A stretch of DNA of 64,000 bases, taken from assembly GCA_029216955.1 (NCBI GenBank), contig JANAVB010004000.1, positions 2,537,942-2,601,941 of the forward strand, in the 5' to 3' direction. Below, in pieces: positions 23,851-35,470 of this stretch (its first letter is position 1; each line of letters begins with the position of its first letter). The notes beneath the pieces were generated by a model that saw only the letters and a list, made by a program, of their open reading frames with translations, was not told where the DNA came from and ran no database searches. The stretch is from Iris pallida. Lineage: Eukaryota > Streptophyta > Magnoliopsida > Asparagales > Iridaceae. The translations under genes were made by a program, and so were the position numbers.

Positions 23851-24370
23851 GAAGTCCTAGAATCCAATGCTGTCTCAGACAACCCGTTATGGCAACTATT
23901 CTTTGATGGTGCTTCAAGGATAGGACCCAAGGGTGAGATTGTAGCGGGAGTAGGGGTTGTCCTCATTACTCCCGACGGCCTGATCATCCATCATGCCTAC
24001 TCCCTCGTGGAGTCATGTACCAACAACGTTGCTGAGTACCATGCCCTCATCATCGGGCTACAACTCGCTAAACATTTGGGGTTTGACTACATCAAAGCCT
24101 ATGGGGACTCAAAGCTGATCATTAGCCAAGTTCGAGGGAAATATAAGGTCCGTCATGAGGACCTAATCCCCTACCATCAGGCGACCATCGACATAATCTC
24201 CACGTTCACAGGTTTCTTTATAGAACATATGCCACGTTTACAAAATTTGGAGGCCGATGCCCTCGTCGGTCTCACCGCCTCTCTCGCAGCTCCTAGAAGA
24301 TCCCAATACACCGTTACGGTGATGGGGCAAGAACTCGTCTGTCCGAATAACGTTCTGTACACATGCCAAA
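23851..24370 (+). pseudogene. Second (archaeal/plant-type) RNase H of the Tat element
   Basis: Within the open frame 23542-24588 a complete second RNase H follows the first. FFDGAS (D, near 23908), NNVAEYHAL (E, near 24025), YGDSKLI (D, near 24103) and EADAL (D, near 24255) supply all four catalytic positions. A duplicated RNase H of this type is a hallmark of the Tat branch (Ogre/Retand/Athila relatives). It degrades RNA in RNA-DNA hybrids. The domain is open and its motifs intact even though RT is dead. The fusion to RT-RH is typical of the family. Confidence 0.85.
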
Positions 24371-25189
24371 GTTACTCAGTCCAAGCGGAGGCTAATGTAG
24401 ACGTATGGAACTGGCGTTTCCCGTTCATCAACTACGCGGTCTACGGGATTCTACCCGAAGACCCGAAGGAGGCGGCTTCCGTCAGGAGAAGTTCCCTCCG
24501 ATTCTTATATAACACAAATACTAAAATGTTATACCATCGTTCTTACGATGGACTCCTCCTCAGGTGCCTATCCCAGACAGAGGCATAGGAAGCGCTCCGA
24601 GAGGCACACGATGGGACCTTTGGAGCTCATCAAACCGGGCCCAAGTTGCAAGACCGACTACGCTGCATGGGCTATTACTGGCCCACTATGATGGCGGACA
24701 CTGTAGAATATACAAAAAATGCCAGACATGTCAGTTGCATGCAGACTTCATTCACCGACCTTCGGAGCATCTACACCCTACTATGGCTTCCTGGCCATTT
24801 GAAGCATGAGGAATAGATATCATTGGGCCAATCAGCCCTCCTTCCTCCAAAGGACATCGGTTTATCCTTGCCCTCACGGACTACTTCTCCAAGTGGGCTG
24901 AAGCAGTGTCATTGGCAGAAGTAAAAGCCTCGAACGTGATCAGCTTCATCAAACACCACGTCATCTACCGGTTCGGGATCCCCAGAAGAATTGTCCATGA
25001 CAATGGCCCCTAATTCGTGAGCCATGGCTTCCAGCAGTTCTGTGACAAGAACCAAATATAGAACGTGGCATCAACGACCTATAATCCGGCGGCTAATGGG
25101 TTGGCCAAAGCATTCAACAAAACTATCGTCAAACTACTCAAGAAAGTCGTGTCCTCTAATAAATGAGACTGGAACGAGAAGTTGGGTGA
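24371..25189 (+). pseudogene. Tat-type integrase, 3'-deleted (copy 2)
   Basis: It starts with SYSVQAEANVDVWNW and the LRFLYNTNTKMLYHRSYDG block and passes through a degraded zinc finger (24564-24809). It keeps fragments of the core in shifting frames until 25189. There the sequence jumps to the LTR, at the point equivalent to about 16423. Compared with copy 1, roughly 1.05 kb is deleted (core end, C-terminal domain, 3' UTR, and the first about 45 bp of the LTR). Confidence 0.8.
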
Positions 25190-27022
25190 AGATGATACAA
25201 AGGCGCAGACCGTGTATTAAAAAGACAACAGAAGATACAGAAAGAAGTTCTGTTATTATTATGCCTACAAAGATCTAGTACAGATTCATTAAGGCTATAC
25301 GTAAAGGGCTAATCCTACTTCTTCTACAAAGGATCGATCACACGTTCAGCTGACCCTAGAGGAGTCTATAATAGACTTAGTCTTCATTAAAGTGTAGGCA
25401 TCTTTCTTCTTGGTATCCATACTAGAAGATTGATCTCCATCAAGGCGTATTCTAACTTTCTTGTACGCGTAATCCTCTAAACGTGCATCAATTGCTCGGC
25501 CAAAGCAAGCAACTTCCAGAAGCAGCTATTGGCCCGAGCTCCCTGAAGGCCCAGTAGGTCGCAAAGCCCAGAACGAGCAGAGCAGAGCACAAAATATAGT
25601 GCTTCAGGCAGGCAACTGGACCAAACTCGGTCGCCAGAACCTTCAAACCTCCAAGACGTCGCCTAGAGTCAAACTCATTAGGGAGGATACTTGGATACTT
25701 CTCAAGAACTGTGACGGCTCCTTCTACAAAGAGTTCTTCTACAAGAATATGGCCCCTTCGAACGAGATAAGCCCCAACCAACAAACAACTTATGCAAGGC
25801 CAGCGGCCATCTGAAGCTAAGTCTGGATCAAATATGGTGGTAAAGGGTTCCAGAAAGAGGATAGTGACTATTCAGAGGAACACTTCCCCTTTTATAGGAC
25901 CGAGAGTGGTCCAAACTATAGGCCACTTGGCCGAAGGTCAAAATTCCCTCATTAATAAGATGAGCCTAGGACTCGGCAAAATGGGTCTCAATTAATAGGC
26001 ACATTTAAGTGAGTCTCCAAACTGTTCCAATGCTCCTTAGAATTTCCTAATTAACGGTGGCAATTAAGAAGGAGTCTGCATTCAGGGGTAGTCATTTACT
26101 TCTCCTGAAAAAAAAACTTAAAAGCCAAGCTGTCTCCAACCGAAGGTGCAGGTACCCCACTGTGTTTCTTTGCTTCCAAGGCACAGACAGTACATCCCCC
26201 TTTCAGAAGTACAGACAGCTGCTTTGATCCAAGTACCCGGCCCATTCAATGGCCCTTTTTTTTCTTAATAAAGACTTGGAAGACACTATTTGCCTCCAGC
26301 ACAGGCCCGACTGCTACTCTAAAACATAGTAAAATGGTCTATCTGAATCTACTCGTCGCCCTAAAGCACATTGACTTTATCCAAAACACAGCCTAGTCAT
26401 TGCCCCTAAAAGCACAGAGGCCCCGTTTTCTTCTAAACATAGTCCACTTGTCGTCCTAAAGCATAGAGGCTCCGTCGTCCCTAGAAGCATAGTCTACTTG
26501 TCACCCCAGAAGCGTAGCCAGCCTTTCCTGAAGCATAGACAACATGGTCCCATCCAATCAGTTTGCTTAAACTGCCTCTCTCAAAGATAGGATTGGGATT
26601 GATCAAGTTGATAAATGTGAATATCTTATCGGATTAATTTAAATATCGGACGAAAATTACACAGAATCCAAATCTGAGATAAAATCCCAAGATTTGCTCG
26701 GCTATATCTGAACAAGCAAATCGACACACGCCACGTGTCACCTCCTTCGGTTATTTTCATAACTACCAGAGATCTCGTTTGAAGGGAATCTCAACACCCG
26801 CCACGTGTCAGTACTACAGAAGCCCGTACCGTACAAGGATGGCAGATTCCTTCATATCACAAAATTCTAATGCACATCGCATATGTGCCCCTCTCCTCTA
26901 TAAATGTGAGTGGTTTTTCCCCAACAACAGGATCGACAAGGAGAAGAAGATCCACATAATTATCAAAATTTTCAACTTCGACGTCCTCCTGATCGGCAAC
27001 CCTAGAGTTCCATCGAAGGCAC
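25190..27022 (+). repeat. Tat-type LTR B, missing both ends
   Basis: Homologous to 16423 through about 18250. Its start was removed by the integrase deletion and its end is replaced by the CACTA terminus at 27023. A TATA box is at 26899-26905. Divergence from LTR A is high by eye (about 15 differences in one 115-bp stretch, fewer elsewhere), so the element is much older than LARD, X or Y. Confidence 0.8.
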
Positions 27023-27505
27023 CACTACAAGAAAACTACCATTTTATGTCGGGTAAAAACCGTCATATATGACATTTTATGACGGTTTTTCTTGTATGGA
27101 CAACCGTGATGTAAACGGGTGTTATAAATGTTTGTAATAACCGTTATGAATAGTTATACCTTGTATGACATTTTTTTTTAAAATCGATATAAATAGTTGT
27201 AGTATATATAACAAAATTTTACAAACCGACATTAAAGACACCATATTATATAACAATTTGATGTTCAACCGAGATTAAAGACACATCATGTATAAAAAAA
27301 AATATGTTATAACTACCATATATTCATAATGGTTTTTGCCATATATAATCTGTGAAAACTTATAAATCAATGCGTTATAAAAGCAATAACCAATATGAAT
27401 GTCCAGAACATCCAAAATTTCCAAAATGACACAAATACAATTTCCAGAATGACACAAATAACGTCTGAAATATTTTATTCATATTTTCCAGTTCCAAAAT
27501 GACAC

Positions 27506-27508
<3 letters not shown>
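27023..27508 (+). mobile_element. CACTA (En/Spm) transposon end
   Basis: The sequence switches at 27023 to CACTACAAGAAAA, the canonical CACTA terminus. It is followed by subterminal motifs in both orientations: a long dyad between AAAACCGTCAT (27056-27066) and ATGACGGTTTTT (27080-27091), then AACCGTGATG, AACCGTTATG and repeated ACCGACATTAAAGAC-like words. Transposase binds such subterminal repeats. Only one end is here: no matching CTTGTAGTG terminus with the right context is present, and no transposase coding is seen. The remnant ends in a (TA)n tract. Confidence 0.85.
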
Positions 27509-27592
<84 letters not shown>

Positions 27593-27596
27593 TATC
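27509..27596. repeat. (TA)n microsatellite
   Basis: About 88 bp of TA repeats with one interruption near 27573. It separates the CACTA remnant from the LINE fragment. Confidence 0.95.
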
Positions 27597-28715
27597 ATCT
27601 TTCCCCGGGGGGCAAGATGATACTGATCAAGCATGTGCTCTCTTCCATCCCTATATACACCTTGGCGGTTTGCTCCCCCCAAAGGAGGTTGTTACATCGC
27701 TAGAGTCCCTCATATCCAATTTCTTTTGGGGCCACAGCGACGGAAAAGACAAACACCACTGGGCCAGGTGGGACACCATGGCCAAACCCACTAGGGAAGG
27801 CGTTCTAGGTTTCTGTAGATTAGAGCACATTGTTGCTGCTTGCTCCAAGAAATTATGGTGGAAGCTTCGTACGGAGAACTCGATCTGGGCCTGTTTCATG
27901 GAAGCTAGATACTTTTGACACTCCAACCCAACGACAGTCACTGCTAACAGCAGAGCTTCGGCGAAATGGCGACGCTTACTCTATGGTCGCAGGCTCGTGG
28001 AACCTTTGATGGTCAGGGACATCTCCGGCACATTGCGATGGTCTCCGACCAATGATGGGGAGTTCACTCTTGCCTCGGCCAGACTCGCGGTGAGAGGCGA
28101 TGGCGAGCCTTCCCCTTTCATCGCCCCTACTGGCAGTCCTGCATCCCCTACAAATGGTCGATCCTCACTTGGAGAGCGCAGTGCAGAAAACCTACCCACT
28201 GACGACTCCCTCACTTCCTTTGGATATAGCCTTGCGTCGAGGTGCCATTGTTGTTCCTCTCCGAAGATAGAATCTGCAGATCATATACTTTGCTCAGGAG
28301 ACCTAGCCTCTCATCTGTGGACCAACCTCTCCATAAAATGCCTCCCGAACTCTCGGAATGGGGGCTTCAATGATCTCCTCACCATTTGGAGTCTTTCGCA
28401 CGGGCATCAGATCATCGCAGCCACCGCCATCTGGGTTCTATGGAAGAATAGGAATAAGTACATATACGAAGGACGTCAACTCAGTTTTTCGTAACTTTTA
28501 AGAGAAGTTCTCAAACAAATTCGTAAAGTCAACATTCGCTGCTCTCACTCCCCAAGCAGTTTTTGGAGGATGTTGTATTAACCTTATGCCAGGTTCCAGC
28601 TTAATGTTTTCGTCGCTGACTGGTTTTTTTGTGTTTTCTCACTTTTGCGCGAGTCGCACTCTTTTGTATAGGCTTCGACATTTTGTGCCTGATACATCAA
28701 TAAAGTTTAGTTCGT
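27597..28715 (+). pseudogene. 5'-truncated L1-type LINE, ORF2 C-terminus (plus strand)
   Basis: The sequence begins in the post-RT region (KMILIKHVLSSIPIYTL), equivalent to about 30010 in the minus-strand LINE. After a frameshift near 27675 it continues with the plant LINE block LISNFFWGHSDGKDKHHWAR and KKLWWKLRTENS, then a stop at 27916. The zf-RVT region (27997-28494) has CHCCSSPK and ESADHILCSGD, the expected CxxC and HxxxC metal ligands. The 3' UTR (28495-28715) ends with AATAAAG at about 28699. Endonuclease, RT core and ORF1 are absent, as expected for incomplete reverse transcription. Confidence 0.85.
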
Positions 28716-28835
28716 TAATATATATATCCATAAAGAATAAAAGCCGAAGCTATACAAGTATACCAGAAGGCGCAAAATGTCGAAGACTATATACGTATAC
28801 TAACAAAAGGAGGGGAGGAGGGAAACCCAAAATGA

Positions 28836-31800
28836 CTAGACCCTGGATAGGAGGGAGTTCCAGAAAGTCATCTGGCCGTGATTGCAGTAGGCTCGCCGCT
28901 TGCTGCACTGTCTGATGGTCTCCCTAATCAGTTGATCGACGGAGTACTGATGGCCTTTGTATCTCGCCTTATTGTGGTTCTTCCAAATAACCCACGTCGT
29001 AGCAGCTGCAACGATCAGATGGCCATGGGATCCGGAGCTCCATGCCGTGATTAGGTCTTCGTAGCACCCGCCCCCTATATCCATCCTGCAGCATTGGAAG
29101 AGAGTACTCCAAACCATGGCCGAAAGATCTCCCTGACAAAAGATGTGGTCCACTGTCTCCAAGTTGCGGTCTGTGCACCATATGCATGCAGACGCTAGGC
29201 TGAAGCCGATAGTGCTGAGGGTGTCATCAGTGGGAAGGATCTTGCATAGGGCTCTCCAAATGATGAAGGACCACTTCTTGGGGATACAAGTCTTCCAGAA
29301 TGGGGCAATGCTAGGAAGAGGTGCCCCCGTGCCTCGGATCACTTTTCTAGCCGATTTGACCGAAAAGTAGCTCGATGCGTCGTCCTGCCACCGGAGCTCG
29401 TCAGCATCAGTCCCGATCGCCAATCCTTCACGATGAATGAGCTCTACCACCTCAGGACCAGCCCAATCCCGTACCTTATTCCAGATCAAGCTTTTCCAAT
29501 GGGCTTCCACATGTCCTTGACCTTGTAGAACCTGTGGCCTTCTGAGCGAATAGGAAGTAAGGTATCTGTAACCCATCGTTCCAGTAAGGCCAGAGATTCT
29601 CCGTCGTCCACCTTGAGATGCATCACTGGTTCGGCAAGAGAGCGCCCGATTAGTATACAACACCACGTTACGAAAGATCTGCTGTTAGATATGGTCGTCG
29701 ATGGGTGGATGTTTTTAAAGTATCTGGCCTTCATGAATCTGGTCTATAAGTTCTGAGTGGTGCGTAGCTTCCACCACAGTTTCATCGAGTATGCTTTAAT
29801 AATATGGGAAAGTTTGGTTAATCCCAGCCCCCCTCCTCTATCGGCCTGACCATGGAGTCCCAACTGGCCCAATGATGCTTGTCGTTGCCGTCGTTGTGCC
29901 CCAAGAAGAAGTATGCTCCCGATAGCGTTAAGGACTTTCTTGGGGGGCGAGCACGCCACAAGAGTGTAGATAGGGATTGATGTGAGAACATGGTTAATAA
30001 GGACCATCTTGTCTCCCGGAGATAGTGTCGTATTGTGTCATCCTTCAAGCTTTTTCCTGATGCGGCTGATCAGATCCTCGAAGATACCAGCGTTAGATTT
30101 CCTGTAAACAAGGGTACAACCCATATATTGGAACGGAGGGTGCTTGATAGGGAATGAGGTAGTATTGGAGAGGGTGTCGGCGTGCTCTTTCGTGTTCTTG
30201 TAGTGAGTGTAGATGACACTTTTATCTGGGTTGACCTTCTGGCCCGAACGGCTAGCATATTTCTGGAGGGTGTTGTGGACCACCTCAACTGACCCAATAT
30301 CCCCGGCTGAGAAAATGAGGATGTCATCAACAAATGCTAGGTGAGTGATAATAGGGCGGCCGCTGGCGGTATGATAGTGATGGAAGTTGGTAGTGCAAGT
30401 CATCCTATTAAGGTTCCTGTTCAGGGCATCCACCGTGATGATGAAGATGGTGGACGACAGGGGATTACCTTGCCTAACCCCGTGGGTCGATTTAAAGTAG
30501 CCATCGGCCTGACCATTGATCACCGTAGAAAACCAGGAGTTATTGATCGATATCCACACGATGTTGGTCCAAGTTTCGAAAAATTCGAAAGCTCTGAATA
30601 CCCAGATCATGAATTGCCAATCCAGCCTGTCGTAAGCTTTCTCTATGTCTAATTTGATAGCTATGTTGCTCCCTCTTATCGGGAACTTCATACAAGTGAT
30701 TAACTCTTGAGCTAACAAGATAATATCCTGGATATTTCTGTCACGGACAAAGCCACTCTGCTCCTCAGAGATGATCTTGGGAAGGAGATCGGACATATGG
30801 GATGCGACGATCTTGGATATGATTTTGTTGGTGAAGGTGCAAAGACTGATTGGACGAAAGTCACGAAAGGACTCCAGATTATCTTTTTTCAGAATGAGGA
30901 TCAGATTGGTGTTCGAGATGGCTCTCGAATACGTCGTACCTTGAAACAAGGCAATGACCGCCTCCTGGATGTCTGCCTTAATAAAGTCCCAGCAGGCGCG
31001 AAACCCTCCCCCCTCGAAAACTCGTTTGGGCCAGGGGCACTATGCTCGTCTAGAGCCCAGACGGCGTCTTTCACCTCTAGCTCGGACGGAGGGATCTCTA
31101 GCCGGATGTTATCACGTCGTTGATGAGGTGCGGAATTTCCTCAAGATAGGAAGGGTCCCTGATGACTGTCTCTCTAGAGAACAGTTTGGAGTAGTAGTCA
31201 GCCGCTGCCTCCTGGATACATTTTTGGTCTTTGATGATGTTTTCTTTACTGCCTATAATTTGATGGAGGGTGAGTTTCTGCCTGCGACCAATGACGCATG
31301 CATGAAAGAAGCTCGAGTTTTTGTCTCCCTCGTTGTCCCATTTAAGCATGACTTTCTGCGTCAAAAAATCTGTCTCCACTTTTAGACATAATTTAAGGAT
31401 AACTTGGTGAGGTTGAGGGCAGTCCTGGCCGCTGGTGATCTATCATTCATGAATCTTATCTCGGCTCGATTAACGTCATCCTCGGCCTCACGGATAGCCT
31501 AAAAAATGTCCCCATAGGCCTGCTTGCTCCAAACCGCCAGGACTTTCCTCGTGGCCTTGAGCTTGATGGCCACCCTGGTGAGGGGCTTGACATTGTCAGC
31601 ACTGTTCCTTGCTTCCGTGACGACACCCAAGAACTGGGGGTGGTCGCTCTAGAAATCCAGAAAACGGAAGCTCTTTTTGTTCGATCCCGAGTTGCTGGAG
31701 ATACTCACTAACAGAGGGGCGTGGTAGGACTCGGTGGCGTTGATGTGGGAGAGTTTAGAGGTGGTCCCCATACCGTACCAATTAACGTTCGTAAGGGCCC

Positions 31801-32385
31801 TGTCCAGGCAAGAATATTGGCGACGATCTCCAACCTGTATGTTACACCAGGTAAAGGCACTGCCGGTGAACGGAAGGGGAGCGAGGTTGGAGTTAAAAAT
31901 AAAGTTATTAAAATCTTGCATGGCTGGAAGAGGGGGGGCCGACCCCCGGTCTTCTCCTCTCTGCATGTGACGGTGCTAAAGTCCCCAATACAGAGCCAAG
32001 GTAGATTATTGTGGTGGAGGTGGATGTCCAGGAGGTTGTTCTAAAGGAGTTTGCGCTCCATGATGTCACAACTGCCATAGACCGCGGACAGGATAGCCCA
32101 CTAGGGTAATAACGGGTGCTCCATCCAACAGGAGAGGGCCTGCTTGGAGTCGTTAATGACACCAATTTTAACATCCTTCGAGCAGAGGATCCAAATGTTG
32201 TGTCTGCCAGCAATGGCCATAGGAAAGCCTAACTACAGCTGAATGGATTTGAGTCTCTTATAGGGGATTTTGGGTTCAAGGATGATCAAGACGTCAATCT
32301 TGTGGGTTTTCTTAAGGCTGGTGATTCTCCTCTTGGTAGGTTTGTTCGCCAAACCACGGATATTCCAGAAGAGGATGTTCAACAT
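28836..32385 (-). pseudogene. LINE ORF2: endonuclease, reverse transcriptase and zf-RVT
   Basis: The start at 32385 is an ATG reading MLNILFWNIRGLANKPTKRR, the usual N-terminus of the plant L1 endonuclease. The endonuclease (32385 to about 31640) keeps the LEP glutamate, but the GDFN motif reads GDFS and the SDH motif reads SYH, so catalytic residues are lost. Stops interrupt it. RT is open at 30949-30038, with FRPISL, SGFVRDRNIQD, KLDIEKAYDRLDW, GVRQGNPLS and the active site FVDD. The zf-RVT region (29666-28836) has CIWC and HIFC ligands and ends at the natural stop. ORF2 nicks target DNA and copies the RNA there. This copy is inactive. Confidence 0.9.
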
Positions 32386-32467
32386 TAATAGAGTTTGGGG
32401 GGGTTGGTTAGCCCGCTTGGCTGCGGACCTGGTTCGAATGGTCGGGGAATCGTTGGATCTTTTCTGG

Positions 32468-33292
32468 TTAGATTTCCTTATTTAGGTCGTAGCCTCCCTC
32501 GCCATCGAGGTGGATGAGCTGGAGATTGAGTCGTTGGTGTGGGTGATGAGGATGTCGTCGGTCTAGTCGAGCAAGTCTCCTGCTGAGTCCGACACGGGTT
32601 CCTCGGGGGGGAGGGGGGATGAGAATAGAGTCGTCCAGGTTGCCCAATAGGTCTCCTTCCGATCGAATGGGGAATTCGGCGACGATAACCTGTAATCCTC
32701 TCTGAGCTTGGTCTGGTCCAATTATGGCCAGGGCTTCTACGACATCGACTTCATGGAAATGTTGAATCTCGGGAAGGACCTCCTCCGCGTCTTCCAGCTT
32801 AGAGGTACTGACGTTCGGTGGGTTATGAGAGTCCCCGGAAGATATTCCAATAGAGGTGACCTCTCGAGTAGGCTCTGTCGTATCCTCTTCGAGGATGTTA
32901 AACTGGTTAGAAAGGTTCAGGGTTGGTGGGTGGTAGGGGACCACCGCTCTGGCCGATAGGGGGATCTCCGTTCTGTCTGTCGGGGTGCCTTGTTCTGTTT
33001 TGCTTTCGTTGGGTTGAAATCTGATGTGGGAGTTCGGTGGCGGGAGTCGGGGGACCTGGAGTGCGACTGAATCTGATCTTCTTTGGTGTGAGCTACTGGC
33101 TTAGAAGGTTTCTTCTTTATCTCGGGATGGAGACGATAACAATGCTTGGATTGGTGCCCGTGCAGGTGACAGTGGGAGCAAAAGATGATATGGTTATCGT
33201 AGATGATTTGCTGGGTGTGGGACTGGTTACCCATTTCAATGAGAATGTTGTTGGGAGGCTCGTTTGAGAGATCTAGTTCCACATAAATCTTC
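32468..33292 (-). pseudogene. LINE ORF1 C-terminal part (RNA-binding, CCHC)
   Basis: It begins within the block YVELDLSNEPPNNILIEM, typical of plant LINE ORF1 (DUF4283/zf-CCHC_4 type). A knuckle CSHCHLHGHQSKHC follows, with CX2CX4HX4C spacing. The tail is basic, then acidic. A frameshift near 32930 separates 33292-32917 from 32944-32468. ORF1 packages the LINE RNA. The N-terminal half is missing because Z lies at 33293. ORF2 starts 82 bp after the ORF1 stop. Confidence 0.85.
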
Positions 33293-34633
33293 TGTAATGC
33301 CCCAGAACCAGAATACTGGAGAGCGGGGGCGGACATAGCCAGCTACGTATATTGAAGTGCAACCCACCTCGCTATACGGTCACGGCTGTCTAGATACATG
33401 AGGGTTTAACTATAAGTCATCAGTCTCTTATGGTCATAAATAAGCCTATTGTCTCAATCTCAAGCAATGTAATAACAGTTATAAGATGTCAGAGCACCAA
33501 ATATACAATAGTAAGGCGTCCCATACATTACATTTTTGGATGATCATGAAGCTAGTCATACAAAATGTGAAGACTAGCAAGAGCTTCAGTCATACATGAT
33601 CAACCCTAGGATTTGTTAATCACGCTACAGCCCGTAGACAGACAGTAAGTAAAGTGCAATCGAGCTAACACGTGCTCGTTGGCTAAACGCCTCAAAAGAA
33701 TACTTTTACAATAGAGTGGGAGAGCCAAAAATAAAATCCACTTGTTGCCAGGGTTACGCCTGGTGGTCACTATCTGGCTGGAAGTAAGGGAGAACCTCTG
33801 GAGCTGCTCCGGTATCTGGCCATACAAAACCAGCTGGATTAGATCCCAGAAAGAGCAAGTGCCACAAAGGAGGCTTCACTTAAGAACTAAAACTAGCAAT
33901 TAGCATAAAACATAACTATATAATAAAACTGGAGATATGAAAAATCATGATGATAATACGATGAGATACTATAGGACTATTCAGATAACCAAGTTACAAC
34001 CCTAAAACCAAACAAGGACCGGGATTGTAACCCTTCATCTGAACAGAACTTGGTTCTCCATCATTTATCGATAAAGTAAGGCATAAGCAATCAGGTTAGG
34101 TAACAATCTTGTACAAGACCAGGACAAGTCTAGACTGGGCAGGACTTCATCCAAGCAATCACGGCCAAGCAATGGGTACGGCTTAATACTTTAACTAACT
34201 AGGGTTATCACAGGCCTAGTTACTAGCAAGATGCAATGAGATTATTCCAACAGCCACATGCCCTGCAGACCATCCAGGTTATCCAGGTCGAATTATTCGT
34301 TCATGAAGGGTGCAACATATGATAGTATACTAAAAATGTACCCTACTCGTCGGCAGACTACAAGTCCACTTGCGTGCCCAGATAATAGGATTGCCTGTAG
34401 CTGGGAAATCTCTTTATGACTACTGAATTATTCTATTTATTAGTCTTAGTCAATTTCAGAAGGTACCCCTGAACGTGGTACTCAAGGGTCCCCGTCCTAG
34501 ACATGATGCAAGACAATACTGGTTCATTTGTACAAACATAATCGCTCACGGTGTCCAGGTCATACATTCTTGTCATGTTGAGCTAGCTATTGCAACAGCA
34601 TAACGAGGTATATCATGTCAGGTTTACTTATCA

Positions 34634-34780
34634 AAAGTGCGCCACGAAGGGCTACTATCATGTCAGGTTACTTGTCAATCATACCTTGTCGTGAGTGTGC
34701 CACAACGGGCCATTGTCATGTCATGTTACTTGTCAAGAGTGCACCATGACGGGTCACTATCGTGTTCATGGAACATATTC
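34634..34780 (+). repeat. Three imperfect tandem units in the Z LTR
   Basis: Three units of roughly 45-60 bp share AGTGyrCCAC/AACGGGC/CATGTCA/TTACTTGTCA phrases with variable spacing. No function can be assigned. Confidence 0.6.
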
Positions 34781-34879
34781 AGAATTAACGTGGTATAAGC
34801 ATTCTAACAAGGGACCTAGTTACACAGAGGGTCAAGAGACATAAGCATAAATGTAACAACCAAAATAATAAAAGGGGGT

Positions 34880-35470
34880 GCAAGGGCTATGGAAAGAGCC
34901 ATGCAGCCCGGAAGCCAAGGGTCATGGCTTATGCGGCCAAGGATAGTCATGCGGCAAAGGGGTACAGGGCCATGCGGCTCGGGCTCATACGGCTAAGGAG
35001 GAACATGATCATGCGGCTAAGGGGGAACATGATCATGCGGCTGAGGAGCGGGTTCATGTGGCCGAAGTCTACCGAATCCATGCATCCCGAGGTCAACCGA
35101 AGCCATGCGGCAAAGGGATATGTGGCCATGAGGAAACATGCATATGCGGCAAGGGCTATGCGGCAATGCTGCCAAAACCATGCAGCTAAGGGGAAAGGCT
35201 CATGCGGACGAAGTCAACACAGACATACGGCAAGGGCCATGCAACAAGAGCCATGCGGCTGAGGGAGCGGGTTCATGCGACTAAAATGCTTATGCAGCCG
35301 CAGGGGAACTTGCCGCATGAAAAGGCCATGCGACAAAGGAAAACCGTAGGGGACTTGCCGCATGAAAGGGCCATGCGGCAAAGGGGAACCGCAGGGGACT
35401 TGCCACATAAAAAGCCATACGGTAAAGGGGAACCGCAGGGGGACTTGCCGCATGAAAAGCCATGCGGTCA
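34880..35470 (-). repeat. CATGCGGC repeat array in the Z LTR, stem-loop units
   Basis: More than twenty CATGCGGC-like words, mostly followed by AAGGG, fill about 590 bp. At 35300-35470 they form about four longer units of roughly 50 bp. In each unit TTGCCGCATG is followed after about 7 nt by CATGCGGCAA, a 10-bp stem (perfect in at least one unit, with single mismatches in others). On the minus strand, which is the transcribed strand of Z, the array lies about 400-1000 nt downstream of the inferred promoter. Confidence 0.8.

Larger units (their letters stand above)
28728..33292 (-). mobile_element. L1-type LINE, 5' part removed, minus strand
   Basis: On the minus strand the order is ORF1 tail, endonuclease, RT, zf-RVT, then 3' UTR, the layout of plant L1 elements. 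Its 3' end meets that of the plus-strand LINE tail to tail across a short TA tract. The two 3' UTRs share cttcgacattttgygcc, so they belong to related families. The 5' side is cut at 33293 by the LTR of element Z, in the middle of the conserved ORF1 block that includes KIYVELDL. Confidence 0.9.

Noticed and set aside
27499..27918. Open frame beginning with a long Tyr-Ile repeat
   Set aside because: The start is a translation of the (TA)n tract. Only the part after about 27675 is real LINE sequence.
30197..30205. CTTGTAGTG, a possible second CACTA end
   Set aside because: It lies within the coding sequence of the LINE RT (codons for HYKNTK) and has no terminal repeats around it.
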